From Paraburkholderia antibiotica (GTDB lineage Bacteria; Pseudomonadota; Gammaproteobacteria; Burkholderiales; Burkholderiaceae), in NCBI RefSeq assembly GCF_012927125.1, contig NZ_JABBFZ010000022.1, positions 58,457 to 122,456 of the forward strand: DNA of 64,000 nt. The letters are read 5' to 3'. Shown piece after piece: positions 50,911 through 58,775 of this stretch (position 1 is its first letter; each line of letters starts with the position of its first letter). The position numbers and the translations under genes were made by a program. The notes below the pieces were generated by a model, which ran no database searches, was not told the origin of the DNA, and saw nothing but the letters and a program-made list of their open reading frames with translations.

Positions 50911-51230
50911 TGCGTTTTAAAACCCGGACTTAAAACGTTACCGGTTGTTAATTTCCCCCATCCGGGAAACGCGTTATTCGTCAGCCGGATCGGCCGATTG
51001 GCAAGATTGGCGGTTCGCATTCGTCATGCGATTCACGCGCCTGGACAATGTTTTTGAATTTTTTCGCAGCCGGTTTTATAAGCGGCACAATTTCAAGATA
51101 AGGTCGAGTGTGCCGGTTTCAGCACTTGCGCGAGCACGGCATCGACGCCGCTTCACGTCTTTTGAAGACAGCACAGTATGAAAACAACCTTCATAATGCG
51201 GTCATTCGAAGAACCGGACTTCCCGCCCTT
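50911..51230 (+). promoter_or_regulatory. 320-bp intergenic region with probable selD promoter
   Basis: No gene is supported here. A sigma-70-like promoter is present: TTGAAT at 51054-51059 and TATAAG at 51077-51082 with 17-bp spacing. This implies a 5' leader of about 140 nt before the selD start. The remainder is moderately AT-rich, with no clear terminator. Confidence 0.55.
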
Positions 51231-52298
51231 ATGACTGAAGCGACCCAAGCTCAAACCAGCCAGCCGCCCCGCCTCACGAGCCTGTCGCACGGCGGCGGCT
51301 GCGGCTGCAAGATCGCGCCCGGCCTGCTCGCCGACCTGCTCAAGCGCAGCGCGCCGCTGCCGTTCTTCCCCGACCTGCTGGTCGGCAACGACACCGCCGA
51401 CGACGCCGCCGTCTACAAGCTCAACGACGATCAGGCGATCGTCGCGACCACCGACTTCTTCATGCCGATCGTCGACGATCCGTTCGACTTCGGCCGCATC
51501 GCCGCGACCAACGCGATCTCCGACGTCTACGCGATGGGCGGCAAGCCGATCATGGCGCTCGCAATCGTCGGCATGCCGATCAACGTGTTGCCGCACGACG
51601 TGATCGCGGCCGTGCTGAAGGGCGGCGAGTCGGTCTGCGCGGAGGCGGGCATCCCGCTCGCGGGCGGCCATTCGATCGATTCGGTCGAGCCGATCTACGG
51701 CCTCGTCGCGCTCGGCGTGGTCGACCCGAAGCGCGTGAAGCGCAACGCGGGCGGCCGCGCCGGCGACGTGCTGGTGCTCGGCAAGCCGCTCGGCGTCGGC
51801 ATTCTGTCGGCGGCGCTGAAGAAGGACAAGCTCGACGCGGCCGGCTACGCGGCGATGATCGGCGCGACCACCAAGCTGAACCGGCCGGGCGCCGAACTCG
51901 CGCGACTCGACGGCGTGCACGCGTTGACCGACATCACCGGCTTCGGCCTGCTCGGCCACACGCTCGAACTCGCGCGCGGCTCGAAGCTGACCGCTCGGGT
52001 GCGCTACGCGGATCTGCCGTGGCTGCCGAACGTCGCGAGCCTCGCGGAAGCGGGCATTGTCACCGGTGCGTCGGGCCGCAACTGGGACGCGTACGGCCGT
52101 GACGTCGTGCTGCCGGCCACGCTGCCGGCCGCCGGTCGCGCGCTGCTGACCGATCCGCAGACCTCGGGCGGGCTGCTGGTGTCGTGCGCACCGGAAGCGG
52201 TCGACGACGTGCTGGCGCTGTTCCGCGCCGACGGCTTCGACGATGCGCGCGTGATCGGCGAAATGGTGAGCGGCGACGCGCGCGTCGAGGTGGTCTGA
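51231..52298 (+). CDS. selD: Selenide, water dikinase (selenophosphate synthetase)
   Basis: It makes selenophosphate from selenide and ATP, the donor for both SelA and MnmH. The start is the ATG at 51231 (MTEATQAQTSQPPRL), giving 355 residues. The catalytic loop SHGGGCGCKIAPG is at residues 19-31, with Cys (not selenocysteine) at position 24 and Lys at 27. Further family motifs are DDAAVYKLNDDQAIVATTDF, AATNAISDVYAMGG and LTDITGFGLLGH. It is 204 bp from mnmH on the same strand. Confidence 0.97.
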   Translation: MTEATQAQTSQPPRLTSLSHGGGCGCKIAPGLLADLLKRSAPLPFFPDLLVGNDTADDAAVYKLNDDQAIVATTDFFMPIVDDPFDFGRIAATNAISDVYAMGGKPIMALAIVGMPINVLPHDVIAAVLKGGESVCAEAGIPLAGGHSIDSVEPIYGLVALGVVDPKRVKRNAGGRAGDVLVLGKPLGVGILSAALKKDKLDAAGYAAMIGATTKLNRPGAELARLDGVHALTDITGFGLLGHTLELARGSKLTARVRYADLPWLPNVASLAEAGIVTGASGRNWDAYGRDVVLPATLPAAGRALLTDPQTSGGLLVSCAPEAVDDVLALFRADGFDDARVIGEMVSGDARVEVV

Positions 52299-52502
52299 CG
52301 CGGCGCGTCCAGGGCCACGGGAAAGGACGAAGTGACGGGCACTAACGGACACAATAGCGCGCGAAATAAAGACGCAATAAAGCAGCGCCGCACGCGGCGC
52401 GGCGCCAACCGTGGGCGTCCCCGCGGGCGCGCCTGAGCGGGCCGCCCACCCCGCCCATGCGATAATTGCAGCCTTCCCGCGGTCCGTTTCGTCCCTACTC
52501 CC

Positions 52503-53570
52503 TTGAAAAGCCTTCTAGTCAGCCTCGACAAAGCCGGCGATTTCGATGAAATCGTCGACGTCCGCACGCCCCTCGAATTTGCCGAAGACCATATTCCGGG
52601 CGCGATCAACGCGCCGGTGCTCAGCAACGAAGAGCGCGTGCTGGTCGGCACCACCTACAAGCAGGTGTCGCCGTTCGAGGGCACACGGCTCGGCGCGGCG
52701 CTGGTCGCGCGCAACATCGCGCATCATCTGGACACCACCTTCGCCAACCGGCCGCGCAACTGGCGCCCGCTGATCTACTGCTGGCGCGGCGGCAAGCGCT
52801 CGGGTTCGGTCACGACGCTGTTCAACATGATCGGCTGGTCGGCGCGGCAACTGGACGGCGGCTACAAGAGCTACCGGCGCGCGACGCTCGAAGCACTCGA
52901 CACGCTGCCGCGCCGCTTCCGCTACATCGCGCTCGTTGGCCCGACCGGCAGCGGCAAGACGCGCCTGCTGGCGGCGCTGAACCAGGCCGGCGCGCAGACG
53001 CTCGATCTCGAAGCGCTCGCGTCGCATCGCGGCTCGCTGCTGGGCGCCTACACCGGCGTGGCGCAGCCGTCGCAGAAGCGTTTCGATACGCTGCTCGCCA
53101 CTGCGCTGCGCGGCTTCGAGCCGGACCGGCCGGTGTTCGTCGAGGCGGAAAGCCGCCGCATCGGTTCGATCACGCTGCCGCTCGCGCTGCTGGAGACGTT
53201 TCATCGCGGCGCCTGCGTCGAGGTGAATTCGAGCCTCGAGGAGCGCGCGGCGTTCCTGCTGCAGGACTACGCGCATCTGTTCGACCATCCCGACTACCTG
53301 AAGGCGCAACTGCAGCGGCTCATTGGCCTGCACAGCCGCGAGCGGGTGACGGACTGGCAGCAGCTCGTCGACGGCAACCGGCGCGCCGAACTCGCGCACG
53401 AACTGATTCTGAAGCATTACGATCCGGCCTACGCGCGCAGCAGCGGCCAGCATTTCGAACAGTTGCCGAACGCGCTGCAACTCGATTTCCGACCGAACGA
53501 CGCCGACGTCGTCGCGCAGGCGCAGGCGCTGCTCGCGCGGCTCGACGACCGCGCGCTCGTCGTCGGCTAA
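52503..53570 (+). CDS. mnmH: tRNA 2-selenouridine synthase
   Basis: The 355-residue enzyme (SelU/YbbB) replaces sulfur by selenium in the wobble 2-thiouridine of some tRNAs, using selenophosphate from SelD. The start is a TTG at 52503. An N-terminal rhodanese domain has the catalytic Cys in YCWRGGKRSGS (about residue 92); a P-loop GPTGSGKT is at ~146-153. Substrate-handling block LYALAS-like is not complete but the family layout and length fit. The 33-bp gap to the permease suggests co-transcription. Confidence 0.95.
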   Translation: MKSLLVSLDKAGDFDEIVDVRTPLEFAEDHIPGAINAPVLSNEERVLVGTTYKQVSPFEGTRLGAALVARNIAHHLDTTFANRPRNWRPLIYCWRGGKRSGSVTTLFNMIGWSARQLDGGYKSYRRATLEALDTLPRRFRYIALVGPTGSGKTRLLAALNQAGAQTLDLEALASHRGSLLGAYTGVAQPSQKRFDTLLATALRGFEPDRPVFVEAESRRIGSITLPLALLETFHRGACVEVNSSLEERAAFLLQDYAHLFDHPDYLKAQLQRLIGLHSRERVTDWQQLVDGNRRAELAHELILKHYDPAYARSSGQHFEQLPNALQLDFRPNDADVVAQAQALLARLDDRALVVG

Positions 53571-53591
53571 CAAAACAAACCTGGGACCAAC

Positions 53592-54647
53592 ATGCAATCA
53601 ACCCTTCGGCAGCCTCGCATCGCGCTCGGCTGGATCGTTTTCCTGCTGATCGCGGTGGTCGGTCTGTTCTATGTGAAGTGGTTTCCGTACTACAACCGCG
53701 CGTTCGTCGCCGCGAGCCAGCACTCGATCGGCAAGTCGATCCTGATGGGCAGGTCGGCGAGCGCGCCGGCCGCTTCGTGGCAGTCCGCGCTCGATTACGC
53801 ACTCGCCTACGGCAAGGCGATCTGGCAGGCGATGGTGCTCGGCCTGCTGCTCGGCTCGGCGGTGCAGGCGCTGATTCCGCCGCAGTGGGTCGCGCGCGCG
53901 CTCGGCCGAACCGATTTCAGCAGCGTCGTGAAGGGCGGCCTGATGTCGTTGCCGGGGATGATGTGCACCTGCTGCGCGGCACCGGTCGTCGCCGGTCTGC
54001 GCGCGCGCGAAGCGGCGCCGGGCGCGGCGATTGCGTTCTGGCTCGGCAACACCGCGCTGAATCCGGCCACGCTGATCTTCATGAGCTTCGTGCTCGGCTG
54101 GCAATGGATGGGCCTGCGGCTCGCGCTCGGCATCGTGATGGTGTTCGGCCTCGGCTATCTGGTGAACCGCATGGTCACGCCGCAGGAAGCGGAGGCGTCG
54201 CGCGCGGCCGTCGCGCAACTCGTCAGCGCCGACGATCCGGGCACCGCGTTCTCACGCTGGCTCAAGATTCTCGGCCGCATGACGCTGCGGCTCGTGCCGG
54301 AATACATCGTGCTGGTGCTGATTCTCGGCGCGGCACGCGCGTGGCTGTTCCCGCATATCGGCCCGAACATCGACAACAGCCTGCTGTGGATCGTCGCGCT
54401 GGCGATTGCCGGCACGCTGTTCGTGATCCCGACCGCCGGCGAAGTGCCGATCATCCAGGCGATGCTGTCATTCGGCATGGCGGCCGGCCCCGCCGGCGCG
54501 CTGCTGATGACGCTGCCGCTCGTCAGCGTGCCGTCGCTCGCGATGCTCGCGCGTTCGTTCCCGCGCCGCGTGCTGACGATGGTGGCCTGCGCGGTAGCGG
54601 CATGCGGCGTGGTCAGCGGCCTGCTGGCGGTTGCGCTGGGCTTTTAA
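53592..54647 (+). CDS. COG0701/DUF318-type permease
   Basis: The 351-residue protein has about 8-10 hydrophobic helices. The motif LPGMMCTCCAAPVVAGLR near residues 118-135, with three Cys, and the repeat-like IPTAGEVPIIQAM belong to the family that includes ArsP-like exporters. Most likely it is an inner-membrane transporter. The neighbourhood of selD and mnmH makes a selenium compound a candidate substrate; this is inference. It is followed by a 44-residue membrane protein. Confidence 0.82.
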   Translation: MQSTLRQPRIALGWIVFLLIAVVGLFYVKWFPYYNRAFVAASQHSIGKSILMGRSASAPAASWQSALDYALAYGKAIWQAMVLGLLLGSAVQALIPPQWVARALGRTDFSSVVKGGLMSLPGMMCTCCAAPVVAGLRAREAAPGAAIAFWLGNTALNPATLIFMSFVLGWQWMGLRLALGIVMVFGLGYLVNRMVTPQEAEASRAAVAQLVSADDPGTAFSRWLKILGRMTLRLVPEYIVLVLILGAARAWLFPHIGPNIDNSLLWIVALAIAGTLFVIPTAGEVPIIQAMLSFGMAAGPAGALLMTLPLVSVPSLAMLARSFPRRVLTMVACAVAACGVVSGLLAVALGF

Positions 54648-54680
54648 CGCGATTTTCCGATTCGAACCGTAGAAACAAAG

Positions 54681-54815
54681 ATGAAACGTATCGCCGCATT
54701 CGCCGTGACGTGCTGGTCCGCCGCCGGACTGCTGTATGTCGGACAGCACTCGGTGGCCCTGATCGCGCTGAGCGGTGTGGTGGCGTTCGCCGGCTTCGAT
54801 CTGCTGCGCCCGTAA
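54681..54815 (+). CDS. Small two-helix membrane protein, 44 residues
   Basis: ATG 54681, 33 bp after the permease stop, encodes MKRIAAFAVTCWSAAGLLYV, continuing to VALIALSGVVAFAGFDLLRP. Two hydrophobic stretches fill almost the whole sequence. A similar small partner often follows these permeases. AAACAAAG precedes the ATG as a weak ribosome site. Probably in the same operon. Confidence 0.6.
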   Translation: MKRIAAFAVTCWSAAGLLYVGQHSVALIALSGVVAFAGFDLLRP

Positions 54816-54918
54816 TGGGCGCGGCATCCGCTTTCCCCCTTCCTCGCCCTTCTTCCTTTACACCTGCCCTTCGACCGGCTTAGGTGTATACCCCGCGTCG
54901 CATCCTATTGTCACCGCA

Positions 54919-54936
54919 TTATCGACCTGTCGATAA
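54919..54936. promoter_or_regulatory. Perfect palindrome, probable IclR operator
   Basis: TTATCGAC-CT-GTCGATAA is an 18-bp perfect inverted repeat 7 bp before the ATG of the IclR-type gene. The position suits autorepression. No second perfect copy is seen before the cyclase gene; a related imperfect GTTCG / CGAAC inverted repeat with GATAA lies at about 55700-55723. Confidence 0.7.
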
Positions 54937-54943
54937 TGCTCTC

Positions 54944-55687
54944 ATGGATGTGAAAACGGCCGTACGCGTCTTCGACGTGATAAACCTGTTTGCCGAAGTC
55001 CGGCAGCCGATGATCTACAGCGAGATCGCCCGTCGCACCGGCATTCCGCTGTCGAGCTGTCACGCGCTGCTGCAGACGATGGTCGCCAAGGGCTATCTGT
55101 ATGCGCCCGGCGTCAAGGCCGGTTACTACCCGACGCAGCGGCTGCTGCACGTCGCGCGCGACATCTGTAGCGAAGACCCGCTCACGCTGCTGTTCCAGCC
55201 GTTGCTCAGCGCGCTGCGCGACGCAACCGGCGAAACCGCCGCGCTCGCGACGCTCGCCGGCAATCGCGTCGTCTATCTCGAGGTGATCGAGTCGCGCCAG
55301 AAGATCCGCTATAGCGACGAACCCGGCGGCTTCATGCCCGTGCATGCGAGCGCGGCGGGCAAGGCACTGCTCGGCGCGTTGCCGCCCGACGCGCGCCACG
55401 CGCTGCTCGATAGTTGCGAGCCGCTCAGTACATCGGCCGATGGCTCGGTGATCGGGCGCGACGCGCTCGACGCCGAGATCGAACAGGGCCTGCAGAACGG
55501 CTGGCATCGCTCGACCGGACAAAGCGTCGAGGACGTCGCGGGCCTCGCGCGCGGCTTTCTCATTCATGGCGAAGCGTTCGCGCTCGTGATCGGTGGCCCG
55601 AAGGCGCGGCTGCTGAAGAACGAGCCGGAGGCCGTCGCCGCACTGCTCGATATCTACGGCCAGATTCCACCGGCCCTGCTTGCGTAA
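54944..55687 (+). CDS. IclR-family transcriptional regulator
   Basis: The 247-residue protein has an N-terminal winged helix (residues 1-60: FDVINLFAEVRQPMIYSEIA then RRTGIPLSSCHALLQTMVAKG) and a C-terminal effector domain from ~75 with GETAALATLAGNRVVYLEVI, HASAAGKALLGALP and a FLIHGEAFALVIGG block. The true start is the ATG at 54944; an in-frame earlier start lies across the operator. It is 72 bp upstream of the cyclase gene and probably controls the following genes. Confidence 0.92.
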   Translation: MDVKTAVRVFDVINLFAEVRQPMIYSEIARRTGIPLSSCHALLQTMVAKGYLYAPGVKAGYYPTQRLLHVARDICSEDPLTLLFQPLLSALRDATGETAALATLAGNRVVYLEVIESRQKIRYSDEPGGFMPVHASAAGKALLGALPPDARHALLDSCEPLSTSADGSVIGRDALDAEIEQGLQNGWHRSTGQSVEDVAGLARGFLIHGEAFALVIGGPKARLLKNEPEAVAALLDIYGQIPPALLA

Positions 55688-55759
55688 CAGCGCGCTTCCC
55701 GTTCGATAGCTGTCCGAACGATAAGCGCACACCCAACCTCTTTTGCGAAGGACGTTGCG

Positions 55760-56812
55760 ATGCGCTGGAATAACCGACCTGAAGGATCGAACTGGGGCGA
55801 CTTCGGCGCCGACGACCAGCTCGGCAGACCGAATCTGATCGGCAGCGAGCAGGTGCTGAAGGGCGCGCGCGAGATTCGCGCGGGCCTGAGCTTCTGTCTG
55901 TCGCTGCCGCTCGACGTACCCGGCGAAAACAAGCTGAATCCGCGCCGTCATCCGCCGGTGCTGCGGCCCACGTCCCGCGACGGCCTACCCTATGTGAATT
56001 TCCCGTTCGCGCGCACCGAGCCTCACGCCACCGACGTCATCAGCGACGACCAGGTGCTGCTCAGCCTGCAATACTCGACGCAATGGGATTCGCTCGCCCA
56101 TGTCGGCGCGCGCTTCGACGCCGATGGCGATGGCGTGCCCGAAAGCGTCTACTACAACGGCTATCGCGCGCACACGGACATCGTCGGGCCGGTCGAGTAC
56201 CGCGCCGACGACGGCTTCGAACCGCACGTCTGCGGCGGCGAGCACAGCCACGCGGACGTGCTCGGCATCGAAAACCTCGCGGTGAAGGGCATGCAGGGAC
56301 GCGGCGTGCTGATCGATCTGGTCGCGCATTACGGCAACGCGTATCGCACGATCGGCTACGACGATCTGATGTCCGTCATCGCGGCCGACGGCGTGCAGAT
56401 CGAGCGCGGCGACATGCTGGTGCTGCGCACCGGCTTCGCCGAAATGCTGCTCGCGATGAACCGCCAACCCGACGAAGCGGTGCTCAACAGCCATTGCTGC
56501 GCGCTCGACGGCCGCGACGAACGTCTGCTGCAATGGATCACCGACTCGGGCATCGCCGCGCTCGCCGCCGACAATTACGCGGTCGAACGCTATCCGGCGC
56601 GCCCGCCCGTCGAAGCCGGCGAGCATCCGTTGCTGCCGCTGCATCACCACTGTCTGTTCAAGCTCGGCTTGCCGCTCGGCGAACTCTGGTATCTGCGCGA
56701 CCTGGCCGCATGGCTGCGCGCGAACGGTCGCTCGCACTTCATGCTGACGGCGCCGCCGTTGCGATTGCCTGGCGCGGTCGGCTCGCCTGTCACGCCGATC
56801 GCGACGGTCTGA
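55760..56812 (+). CDS. Cyclase-family metal-dependent hydrolase
   Basis: The 350-residue protein belongs to the cyclase/kynurenine-formamidase-like family. Seen are DFGADDQLGRPNLI at the N-terminus, LQYSTQWDSLAHVG (metal-site His near residue 113, where the usual HxGTHxD form is modified), YGNAYRTIGYDDL, ADGVQIERGDMLVLRTG, and ALAADNYAVERYP near residue 270. The reaction is not predictable, but a ring-opening or lactone/amide hydrolysis is likely. The IclR regulator upstream and AtoE downstream imply a small catabolic unit. Confidence 0.85.
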   Translation: MRWNNRPEGSNWGDFGADDQLGRPNLIGSEQVLKGAREIRAGLSFCLSLPLDVPGENKLNPRRHPPVLRPTSRDGLPYVNFPFARTEPHATDVISDDQVLLSLQYSTQWDSLAHVGARFDADGDGVPESVYYNGYRAHTDIVGPVEYRADDGFEPHVCGGEHSHADVLGIENLAVKGMQGRGVLIDLVAHYGNAYRTIGYDDLMSVIAADGVQIERGDMLVLRTGFAEMLLAMNRQPDEAVLNSHCCALDGRDERLLQWITDSGIAALAADNYAVERYPARPPVEAGEHPLLPLHHHCLFKLGLPLGELWYLRDLAAWLRANGRSHFMLTAPPLRLPGAVGSPVTPIATV

Positions 56813-56947
56813 GACGCGTTTTCACGCTTTGTTATCGTAAGGAGTCCCTGGCCAAACTATTTCCACGCGTCCGCTCGCGCCTCTCGCTTCGACTCACATA
56901 AGCAACCACGCAACGCCACAACAAGAACCAGATTCAGGGACAGTCAC

Positions 56948-58291
56948 ATGCAGAAGATCACCGCTTTCTTTACCGAGCTGATGCGCCGGTATCTGCCCGA
57001 TCCATTCGTCTTCGCGATCGGCCTCACGCTACTCACGATGATCCTCGCCGTACTCGTGCAAGGCCAGGCGCTCACCGCGCTCACGCTTAGCTGGGGCAAG
57101 GGCTTCTGGGCGCTGCTCGCGTTCACCACGCAGATGGCCGTGATTCTTGCGATGGGCTACGTACTCGCGACCGCGCCGCTGACCGAGCGGCTGCTCGATC
57201 GGGTCGTCGCGCGAGTGCACGATCCGCGCATGGCGGTGATCGTCGCGACGCTGGTCGGCGGCATCGGCAGCTATCTGAACTGGGGCTTCGGGCTCGTGAT
57301 CGGCGGCATCGTCGCGCGCAAACTCGCGATGAGCATCAAGGGCGTGCATTACCCGCTGATCATCGCGTCCGCCTATAGCGGCTTCACGATGTACGGGCTC
57401 GGTCTGTCGGCCAGCATTCCGGTGCTGATCTCGACGAAGGGTCATCCGATGGAAGCGCAGATGGGCGTGATTCCGCTCGCGGAGACGATCTTCTCACCAG
57501 CGATGCTGATCACGAGTCTCGTCGTGATCGTCACGCTGCCGCTGCTCAATGCATGGCTGCATCCGAAGCCGGGGCAACCGGTCAAGGAAATCGACCACGC
57601 GCTGTACGACGCGCCGCAAACCGCCGCGCACGCATCGCAGCCGGCAGCGGAAGCGAGCGACGAAAGCGGCACGCTCGCGCATCGCCTGAACAACAGCCGG
57701 CTGCTCAGCTATCTGATCGGCGCGGCCGGGATCGTGTACGTCGTGCTGTATTTCCACGGCGGCGGCTCGATGGATCTGAACCTGATCAACTTCATCATCC
57801 TGTTTCTCGGCATCATCCTGCTCGGCACGCCGATCCGCTACGTCGAGAAACTGAACGAAGGGATCCGCACGATCAGCGGCATCATTCTGCAGTACCCGTT
57901 CTATGCGGGGATCATGGCGATCATGGCGTCGTCGGGTCTCGTCAACACGTTCTCGCACTGGTTCGTGAAGATCGCGACGCCCGCCACGCTGCCGTTCTGG
58001 GGTCTCGTCAGTTCGTTCTTCATCAACTTCTTCGCGCCGTCGGGCGGCGGTCACTGGGTGATCCAGGGGCCGTTCATGATCGAGGCGGCGCAGTCGCTCG
58101 GCGCGTCGGTCGGCCACACCGCGACCGCCGTGATGCTCGGCAACGCGTGGAACGACCTCGTGCAGCCGTTCTGGATTCTGCCGGCTCTCGCGCTCTCGAA
58201 GCTCAAACTGAAGGACATCATGGGCTATACGGTCATCATGATGTTCTGGATCGGTATCGTGTACACCGTGGCGATTCTCGCGTGGCGTTGA
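56948..58291 (+). CDS. atoE: Short-chain fatty acid transporter, AtoE family
   Basis: The 447-residue integral membrane protein starts MQKITAFFTELMRRYLPDPFVFAIGLTLL and shows many hydrophobic helices. Family motifs include VGGIGSYLNWGFGLVIGGIV, YSGFTMYGLGLSASIPVLIS, FFINFFAPSGGGHWVIQGP and AWNDLVQPFWILPAL. It should import acetate-to-butyrate-type acids or related small carboxylates with protons. There is a hydrophilic loop at residues ~215-240 (AHASQPAAEASDES). The 135-bp gap to the cyclase gene holds an inferred leader only. Confidence 0.92.
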   Translation: MQKITAFFTELMRRYLPDPFVFAIGLTLLTMILAVLVQGQALTALTLSWGKGFWALLAFTTQMAVILAMGYVLATAPLTERLLDRVVARVHDPRMAVIVATLVGGIGSYLNWGFGLVIGGIVARKLAMSIKGVHYPLIIASAYSGFTMYGLGLSASIPVLISTKGHPMEAQMGVIPLAETIFSPAMLITSLVVIVTLPLLNAWLHPKPGQPVKEIDHALYDAPQTAAHASQPAAEASDESGTLAHRLNNSRLLSYLIGAAGIVYVVLYFHGGGSMDLNLINFIILFLGIILLGTPIRYVEKLNEGIRTISGIILQYPFYAGIMAIMASSGLVNTFSHWFVKIATPATLPFWGLVSSFFINFFAPSGGGHWVIQGPFMIEAAQSLGASVGHTATAVMLGNAWNDLVQPFWILPALALSKLKLKDIMGYTVIMMFWIGIVYTVAILAWR

Positions 58292-58320
58292 GACGCCTGG
58301 TCAACTCAATCGGAGGTCTG

Positions 58321-58617
58321 ATGCCCTACATCATCGAAACGTTCGACAAGTCCGGTCACGCCGACATGCGCATCCGCGAGCGCGATGCGCATCTCGCGTA
58401 TCTCGATCAGCACAAGCCGCTGCTGCTCGCTTGCGGCGCGAAGCTGAACGACGACGGCAGCGGTGCGGGCGGCGGCATGTATGTGATCGATGTGGACACG
58501 CGCGAGGAGGCCGAGCGCTTTATCGCGGCCGATCCGTTTTCATCGGCCGGGCTGTTCGAACGCGTGACGATTACGCGCTGGCGCAAGGCTTATTTCGATG
58601 GGGAGTGTTGTTTGTAG
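58321..58617 (+). CDS. YciI-like protein
   Basis: The 98-residue protein begins MPYIIETFDKSGHADMRIRERDAHLAYL, and has GAKLNDDGSGAGGGMYVIDV and AERFIAADPFSSAGLFERVT, the YciI dimeric alpha-beta barrel pattern with conserved His and Asp. Such small enzymes often act as hydrolases or dehydrochlorinases in catabolic operons. It follows atoE by 29 bp, with a GGAGG site at 58312. Confidence 0.88.
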   Translation: MPYIIETFDKSGHADMRIRERDAHLAYLDQHKPLLLACGAKLNDDGSGAGGGMYVIDVDTREEAERFIAADPFSSAGLFERVTITRWRKAYFDGECCL

Positions 58618-58775
58618 GGAGGTTCGATTCGGCGTGTTGCGTTGCTTTGCGTCGCTTCGCTTCGTGAGTGGTCTTGGCTCTGTCTCGCGCATGCGGCTAA
58701 CGGCGTGTGTTGTACATGCTGCGCACATGCAGCGCGTATGGCACGTATAGCCGTTAACCGCTTCTGCTTGCGTGG
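58618..58775. terminator. Convergent region with inverted repeats, possible bidirectional terminator
   Basis: Between the YciI-like gene and the dhaKL gene, read from opposite strands, lie inverted repeats: GGCTAACGG at about 58695 with CCGTTAACC at about 58752, enclosing GCTGC / GCAGC. This may end both transcripts. No gene is seen. Confidence 0.45.

Noticed and set aside
54884..54943. Upstream start for the IclR regulator
   Set aside because: The longer frame would translate across the palindromic operator and lacks family similarity; the ATG at 54944 starts the conserved domain.
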